Part shown: piece by piece, positions 51,837 to 61,055 of the stretch | Layout: the number at the start of each line of letters is the position of its first letter | Position numbering within the stretch: the first letter of the stretch is position 1 | Origin: Fischerella sp. PCC 9605 | Lineage (GTDB): Bacteria > Cyanobacteriota > Cyanobacteriia > Cyanobacteriales > Nostocaceae | Assembly: GCF_000517105.1 (NCBI RefSeq) | Contig: NZ_KI912152.1 | Coordinates: 62,001-126,000, forward strand | Length of the DNA: 64,000 bases | Direction of reading: 5' to 3' | The notes under the pieces: generated by a model | Databases searched by the model: none | Told to the model about the DNA's origin: nothing | Seen by the model: only the letters and a program-made list of their open reading frames with translations | Program-made: the position numbers and the translations under genes

Positions 51837-52091
51837 TCACGCAAACATATCAAGGTCAACATCTATTGTTGTTTCCGATTGTGGCGTTGATGTCTGCTCA
51901 ACTGTTGCCACAGGTGTTTGAGGAGTGAAGGCGGTATGTGGTAATAACCCTCTTTTGTAATCCCAATAAAAATTTATGATGTGGTAGAGTGCATCTATAA
52001 ATTTCTCGCTTCTTTCTGCCGCTACTGCCCGAACTATTTCGGCTTCTCTGGTTCTAATCCGCGCTCTTTCCCACTTTGGTTCATCGCTCAT
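51837..52091 (-). CDS. small ParR-like partner of the actin-like protein
   Basis: An 84-residue protein with an N-terminal charged helix region (R-A-R-I-R-T-R-E-A-E-I-V-R-A-V-A) and an acidic, disordered C-terminal end (D-V-D-L-D-M-F), a layout like ParR/StbB adaptors that link a centromere to the ParM filament end. It begins 7 bases after the stop of the actin-like gene, and GGAG lies upstream. No sequence family is certain; the assignment rests on context. Confidence 0.6.
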   Translation of the reverse strand: MSDEPKWERARIRTREAEIVRAVAAERSEKFIDALYHIINFYWDYKRGLLPHTAFTPQTPVATVEQTSTPQSETTIDVDLDMFA

Positions 52092-52098
52092 TACTTAT

Positions 52099-53061
52099 CT
52101 ACACTCCTTTTTTCGCCGCTTGCTGCATCACCAGCTTGAACATACCCCGCACAGAAGCCATCTCCGGGCGCGAGCTTACGACTTCTAAGCCTTTAGAAGC
52201 CAGTACCTTTGCAAAACCTGGTAAGGCGACTCCACCACCTATACAGATGACCTTGTAACCAGATTTTGTTAGCCTGATCGCCTCATAACTGTATTCTTTG
52301 AGGTTCTCATTCCACCATTGCACAAGGCACTGTTGGTACACTTCTTTGATATTGCACCCCTCCACGCTTAAAGAACCTAGTTCTATTTGTTCGCGGATTT
52401 TTCGCACGTTGCCAGTGTAACCATAATTCTTTGCTTTCATTGCTGATTGGATCATTAAGTACAGTTCGTTGACTCCAACGTGCGACACTATACTCTCTTG
52501 CGGACGCTTGCGAATATAGGGAGTCAGTAGCGTAGTACCCGCTCCAAAATCGAGCGTTACTATTTTTTCATCCTTGTAGTCTACGATTGCACCAAATCCT
52601 TCTGGTACTACTAAAAGTACTTCTGTCGATAAGTCAACTTCTTTTCCTGCCAAGCATACATTTAGATTTTGCTCTAAATTTGCTTTGATTTCATCTTTAT
52701 GGGACTGCCAAGCGTGAGAGGACACAACTATGTAATTTTTCATCACACTTGCTAGTTGAGGCAAGTGTGCCAAAGCACCTAAATACAGTTTGTGAATATC
52801 TTTAATCTTGGTGCTTTTATCTGTAATCGTCGCTCGTCCGGTTGGAGATTTTGCTGCACCATACCCTACACAAAATACTTCTGTATTGTTGCCTGAACTA
52901 TCTTTGATTACGACATTGCCTAAGCTATCCGATGGGCTGCAATGAACATCAATGTAACTCTCTATCCGGTCTTCATAGTCTTCTGTTGCTATCTTGATGC
53001 AAGAGTTAGCTAAGTCTAAAGCTATTTTAAAATTTTGTTTTGGTCGTATCATATCTTCCAT
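52099..53061 (-). CDS. ParM/Alp-type actin-like ATPase
   Basis: About 320 residues with the actin fold phosphate loops: I-A-L-D-L-A-N-S-C-I-K-I (phosphate 1), V-T-L-D-F-G-A-G-T-T (phosphate 2) and V-I-C-I-G-G-G-V-A-L-P (adenosine). It is the filament-forming motor of a plasmid segregation system. The frame extends upstream to 53139 through a His/Pro/Ser-rich repeat, but this is encoded by the tandem repeat DNA (53066-53117), so I take the start as 53061 or 53052. Neither has a strong ribosome binding site; GGAAG precedes 53052. Confidence 0.8.
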   Translation of the reverse strand: MEDMIRPKQNFKIALDLANSCIKIATEDYEDRIESYIDVHCSPSDSLGNVVIKDSSGNNTEVFCVGYGAAKSPTGRATITDKSTKIKDIHKLYLGALAHLPQLASVMKNYIVVSSHAWQSHKDEIKANLEQNLNVCLAGKEVDLSTEVLLVVPEGFGAIVDYKDEKIVTLDFGAGTTLLTPYIRKRPQESIVSHVGVNELYLMIQSAMKAKNYGYTGNVRKIREQIELGSLSVEGCNIKEVYQQCLVQWWNENLKEYSYEAIRLTKSGYKVICIGGGVALPGFAKVLASKGLEVVSSRPEMASVRGMFKLVMQQAAKKGV

Positions 53062-53065
53062 AAAG

Positions 53066-53117
53066 AGGGGGGAGTGTGGGGAGTGTGGGAGGTGTGGGAA
53101 GTGTGGGAAGTGTGGGG
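53066..53117. repeat. tandem GTGTGGGGAG-type array
   Basis: Five or so near-copies of a 9-10 bp unit (GGGAGTGTGG, GGAAGTGTGG) lie directly before the actin-like gene. An array in opposite orientation lies at 53603-53646. Confidence 0.6.
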
Positions 53118-53119
53118 AA

Positions 53120-53573
53120 TTAGTCGAGTAACCAATCATCTGGATGGGTAATCATCTTGACTAACCCACTAAGGACTTGATTGTAACTACTGTAAAGTTC
53201 TCTTCCTTGTTCGACCGTAAGATACTGACACTTCACCGCAAACTTTAACCAAACTTGAGTTTCTGCTGCCTCTGCCTCACAATCATTCAGTTTAGCCACA
53301 AAAGCAGCTTTATATCTACGTTTTCTCCAAGCTTCTGCCAAATTAGCACAGACTGAGCGAGAAGAACGACGAATTTGGTGAAGCAGCGCGGTCTTGGGGG
53401 TTTCCCCCATGAGCGACTGCTGAACCCGGAGGGTCAGTTAATGAATATTTTTCTTCAACGGGGAACTTTTTAGAATGTTCAAAAATTTGCATCGCTGTCT
53501 CAAATGCCAATTGATAAACAGCTAAGTCCTCATGAGTTCTAAAATACTTTTTCCCTTTTTCTTTTTCTTCCAT
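53120..53573 (-). pseudogene. four-helix bundle protein (S23/TIGR02436 family), split by a 55-bp repeat
   Basis: The 5' frame reads F-R-T-H-E-D-L-A-V-Y-Q-L-A-F-E-T-A-M, then K-Y-S-L-T-D, and the next frame continues Q-I-R-R-S-S-R-S-V-C-A-N-L-A-E-A-W-R-K-R, together the four-helix bundle family often encoded in bacterial 23S rRNA intervening sequences and elsewhere. About 55 bases of dispersed repeat (53382-53436) lie between and shift the frame. Removing them restores one protein of about 130 residues. Confidence 0.65.
53382..53436. repeat. dispersed repeat inserted in the four-helix bundle gene
   Basis: The stretch contains GCGGTCTTGGGGGTTTCCCC, ATGAGCGACTGCTGAACCCG and related words seen at 2450-2550 and 51150-51185. 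Its ends fall between the codons of the disrupted gene, and its length (about 55) is not a multiple of three. Confidence 0.6.
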
Positions 53574-53602
53574 TTCCTTTCATTTCGACTGTTCTTCTTT
53601 CC

Positions 53603-53646
53603 ATCTTCCCACACCTCCCACACTCCCCACACTCCCCACACTCCCC
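53603..53646. repeat. second tandem array, inverted orientation
   Basis: CCCACACCTCCCACACTCCC and onward is the complement of the array at 53066-53117, so the two bracket the broken four-helix bundle gene as large inverted repeats. Confidence 0.6.
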
Positions 53647-53719
53647 TTCGGGCTTGCAAAAGCAGTGTACACCATACATGCATCATATGTATACCATTTG
53701 TCTACCATTCGGAAATTTG

Positions 53720-54260
53720 AATAAGCAAGCAAACCGCTGAAAGCCTATAGAGTTCGTTGTTACCCACTGACGGACGTATGATAGCCATTTGTACTACATA
53801 TGTTGTACACAGAGAAATGCCTTGAAAAATTATGTGAGTCTCAACTCAGATTTTATCTAATACTAGAATAAGAGTATTTCCATCATATCTCTATAGTGAA
53901 TTTCTCAAAATTGGTTTTTAGTATTAATCAATTTAATTTTGATTTTTTATTAACTCAATCTGAAATTACCTAATATTAACTCATCAGATATAGAAGTAAC
54001 TCCAAGAGTTATTTAATATTATAGTAATAAAAATTTACTCTAAAATTTGGTCTATTAGCCAATTTAACCGTAATAACTAGTAATTTTAAAAAGCTATTAA
54101 CAGTTAATTACTATTAATTAAAAGTTATATTTTCAATATTATTGTTTCATTATCGTAGTTTTTATAACTGTAAAATTATTGATATTCATGATTTTTACTT
54201 TTTTTTACAATCTTTGTATAATTGCAGTTATTAGCCTCTCTTTTCGGCTCTAAAACTTCA
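53720..54260. other. AT-rich gene-free tract
   Basis: Very AT-rich (53850-54220 has long runs of A and T with few C or G). No coding frame was found. Short words such as TTAATTTTGATT and TAATATTAACTC recur loosely. It lies next to the actin-like partition operon and could be a replication origin or centromere; this is inference from composition and position only. Confidence 0.4.
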
Positions 54261-55350
54261 TTTTGACTACAGTTATTACCGAGCGAGTTACTATTAAAAA
54301 ATTAGCACTATTTGAGTGTTTATACTTATTGATGGCTCTTGCTCGCTTTGATTACCAGCACTACCTTAGCGTGTTTGAACGATTTTGTAGTATTTTAGTA
54401 GCTCTATCGAAATACATAGCACCGATCGCTACTATCATCAACAGACAACAAGACGCTATCTCAACTCCCTTCGCAAGAGGGAACGAAGGGAGCAGGCAAC
54501 GGGCAACAGTAGTATCTTCCCAGTAAGGTGAGCAGCATAGAGTCTTCCACCAACCTGCTACCTGTGCTGGGAAGATGTGCGCTAACAGTTGAGAAACCTC
54601 CCTCAAAAATATCTGCATTAAACAAAAAGCAAACCAAAGCATCATCAACACAAATGCTTTTAGCATCTGCAACCTAGCAGCACAACACAAGGCCTTCTGC
54701 TAGCAATCGTGTTGAAACCAGAGCAGTTGGTAAACTTTGCCTCAAACAGAACCTAGCTACTACATAATGCGAAACGCTGCTTCCTAGTGAAGCGCTGCCT
54801 TATTCAATGGCTTGTCCTTTGTAGCATCCACGCAGGTCGGGAGTTGGTCAGGCGCAGTAAGCGCCCGGTAGGGCGTTGCCCCTTCCACGAGGGATTTTGA
54901 ATGAGTTGAACGGCTCTTTCTACAACGCTTGGTACACCCAAGGGCGCACTGCCTCATAAATATAAGCCGCAAAGCAACTTCGGAATTGCTCAACCCCATA
55001 GGAGTTTTGGGCGTGGAGATTTTGGATTGTGCCCAAGGGCGATCGCCAATTAACTCAACTGCTATTTTGTCAAAATCATCCTCTCACAATCAGCTGCGAT
55101 CGCCTACCTGTAATTCTCGCCTGTGTTCAATTTACTCACAGACACAGTAGAGATAGAGAACACAGCAGCTGACGATTGCAGCCTGGAGGGGACAAACCGA
55201 TCAGGCGTAGAGGTTGTTCGCTTCACGGCGGAATGTGCGATCGCTACCTGTGGCCAAATCACAAGTTTAGCCATTGAGGGCAAAATAAAATCTGTGGTGT
55301 AAGCTATTAATCAGCAAGTGCGGCTCGTTCTTCGCAGGAGCCTCTAGAAA
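54261..55350. other. gene-poor stretch, no supported gene
   Basis: Several short frames (such as 54361-54690, minus) have no ribosome binding site and no recognisable domain. The region holds HIP1 sites near 55040, 55095 and 55237, and repeat-like words (GCGCCCGGTAGGGCGTTGCC near 54862). It ends at the presumed upstream flank of the group II intron. Confidence 0.45.
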
Positions 55351-55908
55351 CTAGAGGGATATGGCTAAGGTACATTTTGAAAACCATTTTTAAATGTATA
55401 ACTGTTCTTCTGATGTAGGTGAGCTAAGTAACCTAGAACGGCAAGCCCTACCCTTGAACAGACAAGTGACTCTCTATCTGCCTACGCCGAACGGACTCGG
55501 AAAACCGAAAGGTCAGCCGCAGAGCGAAGCTGGGAACAGGGCGCAATCAGTTGAAAATAAGCAGGTAACAACACTGGCGCTAACGAGGAGATGGCATGGG
55601 TAAACAAGTCCTAGAAAAGTGTCTTATCAATAAGCTACAACCTGAATAACAAATGTAGACTTCATCCTCTACACTCTCACAGCAATTTTTGCTGGTTAGC
55701 TGTAATCTCCGAGAGGAGGATAGGCAAAATGGACTGCTCTAAACCATCAAAACAATCAAAAGAACGGAACGAGTAAAAACGGTGTAAGGGTCTGGGAAAA
55801 AAGGTCGAAAACCCCAGTAGGTACGACGAGATACAGAACTCCCTTACAACGGGTAAGATGCGGCGTAACTGCTGCAAGGTATTCAGAGAACGCAATTTGG
55901 AGTAGAGC

Positions 55909-56477
55909 ATGATTAGGCACAGCAAGAATGCTAGTGAATCTTGGAAATCATTACCCTGGAAGAAATTCCGAGGGAACCTTTTCCGCCTACAAAGAAGAGT
56001 GTTTAAAGCTGTTCGAGTTGGCAACACGCGTAAGGCTCGTCAATTACAAAAGCTTATCCTGAAATCTCGCGCAGCTAGGTTGCTGGCGATTCGTCAAGTA
56101 ACACAGCTAAATGCTGGTAAAAAGACCGCAGGAATAGATGGTAAAACCGCCTTAACTCACAAGGAGAGATTTCACCTTGAACTGTTATTAAGACAGTCGA
56201 ACTGGTATCACAATAAGCTCAGACTGATACCAATACCTAAGAAAGATGGTTCCATCAGATACCTGAAAGTCCCTACTATTGCGGACAGAGCTTGGCAATG
56301 CCTAGCAAAACTCGCCTTAGAACCAGCACACGAAGCAACTTTCCATGCAAATAGCTACGGATTCAGAACCGGGCGCTCTACCCATGATGCTCAAAGGCAA
56401 ATCTTTGAAAATCTCAAAAGTCAAGTCAGAGGCATCAACAAAAGAATCCTTGAGTTAGACATAGAACGCTGTTTTGA
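55909..56477 (+). pseudogene. ltrA: group II intron reverse transcriptase/maturase, 5' part
   Basis: The N-terminal RT region: W-K-S-L-P-W-K-K-F, V-T-Q-L-N-A-G-K-K-T-A-G-I-D-G-K, L-R-L-I-P-I-P-K-K-D-G-S-I-R-Y-L-K-V-P-T, A-N-S-Y-G-F-R-T-G-R-S and L-E-L-D-I-E-R-C-F-D (RT blocks 0-3). It stops being RT-like right after C-F-D, where D-R-I is expected, exactly at the insertion point (56477). The continuation is at 58956. Confidence 0.8.
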
Positions 56478-58957
56478 TTGGGCATCTTGATACTCCTTTC
56501 AAAAACGCAAGTTCTGGAGTTCTCCAGCTTTGAGCTTTTGGAATTGTAAGAGTGTATCGGGAAGGTTAGGAAACAGATAAAGCCCGGTTGATTCATCCTT
56601 GCTAATGGCGATCGTTCCGTTATGAATGCGATCGTAGATCCAGTGGGGTGAAAGTTCTAAAGACTGGGCAACTTGAGGAACCGTAAGATAACCCGAAATC
56701 TCGCGGGGATGAGACTGGCTACGGTTTTGAAAAATATGATGTTTAAGCCGGATAGTTTTGGACTGTACTGGGCAGGAGAGTTTTGCATAGTGGCGATCGA
56801 TAACCTTGTGCCGTCAGTTTGTTGAGCGATAACTTGGTCATCAATACTTTGTTGGCCTCAAACTAACAACCTGAGTTTCCAATTCCTGGGCATTGGTGAG
56901 TTCAGCCAATGAACCAACTGGGATTGGCAGGTCCAACATTAGTAGTGTCACCACCTTTCCAAATAATCCGAGTGCGAACTGTATCACGTGCAACACGATG
57001 AATGACGACCTTATCAATGAGGCAGCGTAGCAGAGATTTTTTTTGCACTTGTGTCAAGGTGCCACTGTGCCAAAGTTCAGGGAGCCTTTGTCCAATGTTA
57101 ATAAAAGCAGTTTTGAGTTCTTTTGGGTAGGTGATCTACTGTTTGAGGCTGCTGACGTTGAGCATAGTTTTCTTGGGCAAGTTTTAGTTCGCGTAAAGCG
57201 TTTTCCCAACGCTGTTCTAGTTCGGCCGCTACCAATCGGTTATCCGGGTCAACCCGGTTAAACTGTCTTTCTGCTAGTGCTACTTGATACTGTAAACGTT
57301 GTATTTTGTTGAGAGTGCGCTCGTTCCACTGTCTCTTGAGACTGCTGTTGGGTTTTGACAGCTTTGTGATAAGCATCTAGCTCTACAACTGACAAAGCTT
57401 CTAAAAAGGCATTGACTACGTACTCATCAATTGCATCAGCAGGAATATACTGACAAACAGGCACACGATACTGCTGCCGTAAGGAGTTACAAATATAGCG
57501 GGTTGCGCCTTTGTACTGGACAACCATCTTGTGACCACATTCACCACAGTAAACTATCCCATTGCAGTAATGCTGCACCAGGGCGAGGGATACCACGAGT
57601 TTTATTGCGGTCATACTCAGCATAATTATCCATAAGCTGTGCCTGATTACGCTCGGTAGGTTTGCCAACTGATGTAAGCTGGATATACGTCATTGACTCG
57701 GATTTTCCATTCGGCCATTGGCAATTGCTTTTTGTTGTGGCTGATTTGAAACCAAACCACGTTTGAGAGTACGTGTACGTCCATATACAAATGCACCAGC
57801 GTAGGCAGGATTTTTCAGAATTGAGATGATACTTGCCACGCTAGGCTTGCGCCAGAAAAAATCACCAAAGCGATTTCTCCGTGGAAGCAACAGCCCTTCA
57901 CTGTTGAACGTCTGCAACACTTTGGAAGCTGACTTACGTTGCCCAAAAATCTCAAACACTAAGTTAATTTCGGTTAATCACCTCACGATTTGGGTCTTTC
58001 TGCACCACTCCCAGTTCATCACGAACCAAACCCACAGGTAAGGTGAGTGCCAGTTCACCACGCCTGGCTTTGCTAAGAATCCCAGCACTTAAGCGGGAAC
58101 GAATCGTATGCAACTCTACTTCGGAAATTTTGTCCTTTGAGTCCCAACAATAATCGACCATTGGCACTACTTGGATCATAAACCCCATCTCTGTCAGCAA
58201 TCAAACAACCTCTGTAACCACACAAGTCCAAGCAAGGGGAACCAATCTGAGCAATTACGTGACAGGCGAGTAACATCATAAGAGAGGATAATCCCTACTA
58301 ATCCTAAAGTTACCTGGGCTAACAGTTCTTTAAAGCCTGGTCGCTGTTCTGCGGCTGCGCGCGGTGAATTACACCGTTTGATCAGTGTCAATTACCCTCA
58401 ATGTTTATTATCCGACCAGCCCAGTTCTATAGCTCGCTGACGCAGAGCGTATTGCAGACGCAAACTCTCCTGATTGCTGATTAATTGATGTGGGGTAGAC
58501 TGACGAATGTAGATTATCGCTTTGCGGTTCAGGTGTTGGAGTGTTACTAGCTCTGAGGTACTCATAAATTACCTCCTGGCAGACGGTTTGTAGTTCGTCT
58601 GTGATTACTTCTGGAGTGCTGGGTGAGGCGTTCCCAGATCTCACGGGGTGGGATTGACAATAAACCTCACAGTTGTTTTGGCTAAGGTGACTAACTCAGT
58701 CACACTCTCTCTAATGTGAGCTTAGTACGTAAATACACTGTTTGGGAGATGCTAATTGGGTTGCTGATAAAGGAATGCGTAAGCGCATATGACCTCGATA
58801 GGCTACTACCGCATGACCCTCACCACTTGGCGGGGTTGATATGGATATCACTGCAAACCTTCGCCCAAATAGTGGGTGCATCACATCAGTTACTTCTATG
58901 TCAGTTAAGTTTGCTGATGGGTTCTTGAGATGGGCATTAAGTAATGGTTTCGTTAGA
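56478..58957 (-). mobile_element. 2480-bp serine-recombinase element inserted in the maturase
   Basis: Taking out 56478-58957 restores T-G-T-T-T-T-G-A-C-C-G-T-A-T-A-A-A-C-C-A, reading C-F-D-R-I-N-H, the conserved RT sequence. Both edges share the dinucleotide GA (56476-56477 and 58956-58957), as expected for the 2-bp crossover of a serine recombinase. The only identifiable gene inside is the recombinase relic. About 390 bp upstream of it hold no gene. Confidence 0.7.
56499..58564 (-). pseudogene. large serine recombinase, several frameshifts
   Basis: The start is clear: ATG at 58564 after GGAGGTAATTT. The frames in turn give I-I-Y-I-R-Q-S-T-P-H-Q-L-I (catalytic Ser), I-L-S-Y-D-V-T-R-L-S-R-N-C-S-D-W (resolvase core), T-I-R-S-R-L-S-A-G-I-L-S-K-A-R-R-G-E (helix E), Y-A-G-A-F-V-Y-G-R (recombinase domain), C-G-E-C-G-H-K-M with Y-I-C-N (zinc ribbon), a coiled coil, and a C-terminal HTH (L-T-V-P-Q-V-A-Q-S-L-E-L-S-P-H-W-I-Y-D-R-I) ending at the TGA at 56499-56501. 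The order is that of large serine recombinases of transposons and phages. At least four frame breaks show decay. Confidence 0.75.
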
Positions 58958-59992
58958 CCGTATAAACCACAACACCATCATGGAAAACCTCATCGCCCCG
59001 CAATGGTTAAAACTAGGTATATTCCATGCCTTAAGGCTGGAATAAACCCTGAGTTCCCAGAACAAGGAACATGTCAAGGGGGTGTGGTTAGTCCAATATT
59101 AGCTAACATCGCACTCAATGGGATTGAAGCTATACATAGGTGTAAAAACCAAGACCCAAGAACATTAGACCCATCCGTGAGATACGCGGATGATATAGTG
59201 TTCTTTCTAAGACCAGAAGATGATGAGAAACAAATACTCGACACAATCAGCCAATTCTTAGCAGAAAGAGGATTAAAGGTAAGTGAGAAAAAGACAAAGC
59301 TAACCGCCTCGACAGATGGGTTTGACTTTCTAGGTTGGCACTTCAAAGTACAGCAAAACGGAAAGCTTAGATGTGTTCCCTCAGTGGATAACTACAAAGC
59401 TTTTCGCAAGAAGGTCAAGAAAATCGTCAATAGCTCGAAGTATGGTGCCAAGGTGAAGGCTGCAAAGTTAGCACCAATAGTAAGAGGCTGGAGGAATTAC
59501 CACAAGTTCTGTAAGATGGATGGCTCACGGTTCTCTCTGTGGCATCTTAATCACAGAACATTTAAGGTATTCAACAAGGAAACCAAACAGGATAGGCAAT
59601 CAACCGAAAAACTTGTCAAGCAAGCATTCCCATCGGTTCCTTACTCTGAAAACCGTCACGTCAAAGTCAAAGGAGATAAATCCCCCTACGATGGAGACTT
59701 AGTGTATTGGAGCGAACGTAACAGTAAACTATATGATGGCAGAACCTCAAAATTACTAAAGAAGCAAAACCATACGTGTGGTCACTGTGGACTGAAGTTA
59801 ACTTCTCAAGAGAAGGTACACCTACACCACATTGACGATAATCACAACAACTGGAAGGACAAAAACCTAATGGTAGTCCATGAAAGTTGCCATGATTACA
59901 TCCACATCAGCAAAAGGGAAAGGGAACTACGTTCTATAACGCTAGGGCGTCGGGAAGTAACCGAGGAGTATCTAGAAAATAATCCTTGGTGA
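58956..59992 (+). pseudogene. ltrA: group II intron reverse transcriptase/maturase, 3' part
   Basis: The frame resumes with D-R-I-N-H-N-T-I-M-E-N-L-I-A-P-Q-W-L-K-L-G-I-F-H, loses one base near 59022, and continues C-L-K-A-G-I-N-P-E-F-P-E-Q-G-T-C-Q-G-G-V-V-S-P, V-R-Y-A-D-D-I-V-F-F (catalytic Y-A-D-D), the maturase domain X (W-R-N-Y-H-K-F) and a C-terminal HNH endonuclease (C-G-H-C-G-L, H-L-H-H-I-D-D-N, N-L-M-V-V-H-E-S-C-H). All catalytic blocks survive, so only the insertion and one frameshift inactivate it. Confidence 0.8.
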
Positions 59993-60040
59993 AGAAAAGC
60001 CGACCGTTGCTACGGTACAAACCTTAACCCTAAGAACATC

Positions 60041-60118
60041 GGAAGCTGGATGCACCGAAAGGCGCACGTCCAGATTTAACAGAGAGGGGCGAGAGGTAAT
60101 ACTCTCCCTCGACTCTAC
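60041..60118 (+). ncRNA. domain V and VI of the group II intron RNA
   Basis: AGCTGGATGCACCGAAAGGC followed by GCACGTCCAG folds into the hairpin with a GAAA loop characteristic of domain V. The next stretch (GAGAGGGGCGAG to CTCCCTCGACTC) forms a domain VI-like hairpin with an unpaired A (in GGTAATACT) as branch candidate. The RNA end is placed at CTAC. Confidence 0.6.
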
Positions 60119-60147
60119 TTAGTCCTAGAAGCTACGTTTACAAGCAA

Positions 60148-60396
60148 GTGGAAAGTAAGGAAGTTTTCGTCAAAGCTCATGTTCGCCTGATTAAGCAAAA
60201 AATTTATCGCTTCGTTTGCAAGCAGTGCAACCAGGTAGTTGAACGCGCCTGTTATCCATCACGCCCTCTATACTGCCAACGTTGCCGACCTCCCAAAGCT
60301 ACACCGGAAAAAGAAACTTCACCTGTATCTGTTCAGTCGAAGAAAAAACACGCTTCCATACGACCGAGGCCTGTTGTATCAAAACGCAGACGCTAG
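60148..60396 (+). CDS. small zinc-ribbon-like protein, probably interrupted by the intron
   Basis: The frame contains F-V-C-K-Q-C and Y-C-Q-R-C (two C-x-x-C pairs, residues ~24-27 and 43-46), a possible zinc ribbon, then a basic tail (K-R-R-R end). A GTG at 60148 is only a nominal start: the frame is open upstream to the intron edge (R-S-Y-V-Y-K-Q-V-E-S-K-E). A short frame before the intron, starting at ATG 55361 behind GAGGG (M-A-K-V-H-F-E-N-H-F), might be the first exon; this is unproven. Confidence 0.5.
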   Translation: MESKEVFVKAHVRLIKQKIYRFVCKQCNQVVERACYPSRPLYCQRCRPPKATPEKETSPVSVQSKKKHASIRPRPVVSKRRR

Positions 60397-60555
60397 TAGG
60401 GGTAAGATCCTGCTTTGCTGACGTTTACCGCCACATCACGGCTAAACTCCGTCAGGGGCGTTTGTTCAGATTACAACTGTGACATCATCCCGACGCTCTA
60501 CCCGAAGCGGGTAAGCGTCGGGACTTATAGCTAACAGAACCCATCATTAGTTAAA

Positions 60556-60828
60556 TTAGAAAGGGCATTGATCCGCTGGAATCCAGAAATGATTAATTTG
60601 AAAGCCTTCTAGATTTCCTGTTGCTTTGAGTATTTCCCTGATCGCTTTGTAGCTAGGTTCAATCACCCGAACATCTACAATTTTCTTTATCACAGGAACT
60701 TCTTTTCCACGCTCGTCAAGCTCGACTTTAGAGGATACCAGTTCGACCAAAAAACGATAAACTGTGGCAGCAGTTAAAGTTTCGGGTGCAGAAAGTAGCT
60801 GTAGTTGTGGACTTAGTAAATAGGACAT
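60556..60828 (-). CDS. hypothetical protein, 90 residues
   Basis: An unrecognised soluble frame starting at ATG 60828 with GGAGATTATAG upstream; the longer start at 60861 lacks that support. It has a hydrophobic N-terminal helix region (L-L-S-P-Q-L-Q-L-L), a V-x-E-L-V-S-S-K-V-E-L-D-E segment and a Trp/Pro-containing end. No domain is recognised. Confidence 0.45.
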   Translation of the reverse strand: MSYLLSPQLQLLSAPETLTAATVYRFLVELVSSKVELDERGKEVPVIKKIVDVRVIEPSYKAIREILKATGNLEGFQINHFWIPADQCPF

Positions 60829-61055
60829 TGCTATAATCTCCTGGTGTACTTGAGAGGGCATTACTTGCTTTGGCCGGCTGTATGCCCTATGATTGTTATT
60901 ACTATCTTACCTATAACCACCTACAACCTCTTGTGGTTGTAGGCGATTTTGCATTTGCTTTTGTGATGGTGAAGTGAAAATCTCAAGTATTTCTTCTATA
61001 ACTGTTGCAGGTAGTTGTATGCAATATTGGTTGTAGATAGGTTACAGGTAGAGCT

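Larger units (their letters stand above)
55390..60118 (+). mobile_element. group II intron, interrupted by another element
   Basis: The maturase gene, the GC-rich paired sequence before it (about 55430-55900) and a domain V/VI-like end (60041-60118) define a group II intron. The 3' edge is placed at the CTAC before TTAGTCC (60118). The 5' edge is not certain: I found no clean GUGYG and set 55390 only as an approximate limit. A 2480-bp serine recombinase element (56478-58957) splits the maturase, and a one-base loss follows, so the intron should be unable to move by itself. Confidence 0.65.

Noticed and set aside
54361-54690. 109-codon Leu/Cys-rich minus-strand frame
   Set aside because: No binding site and no recognised motif; likely a chance open frame in a gene-poor stretch.
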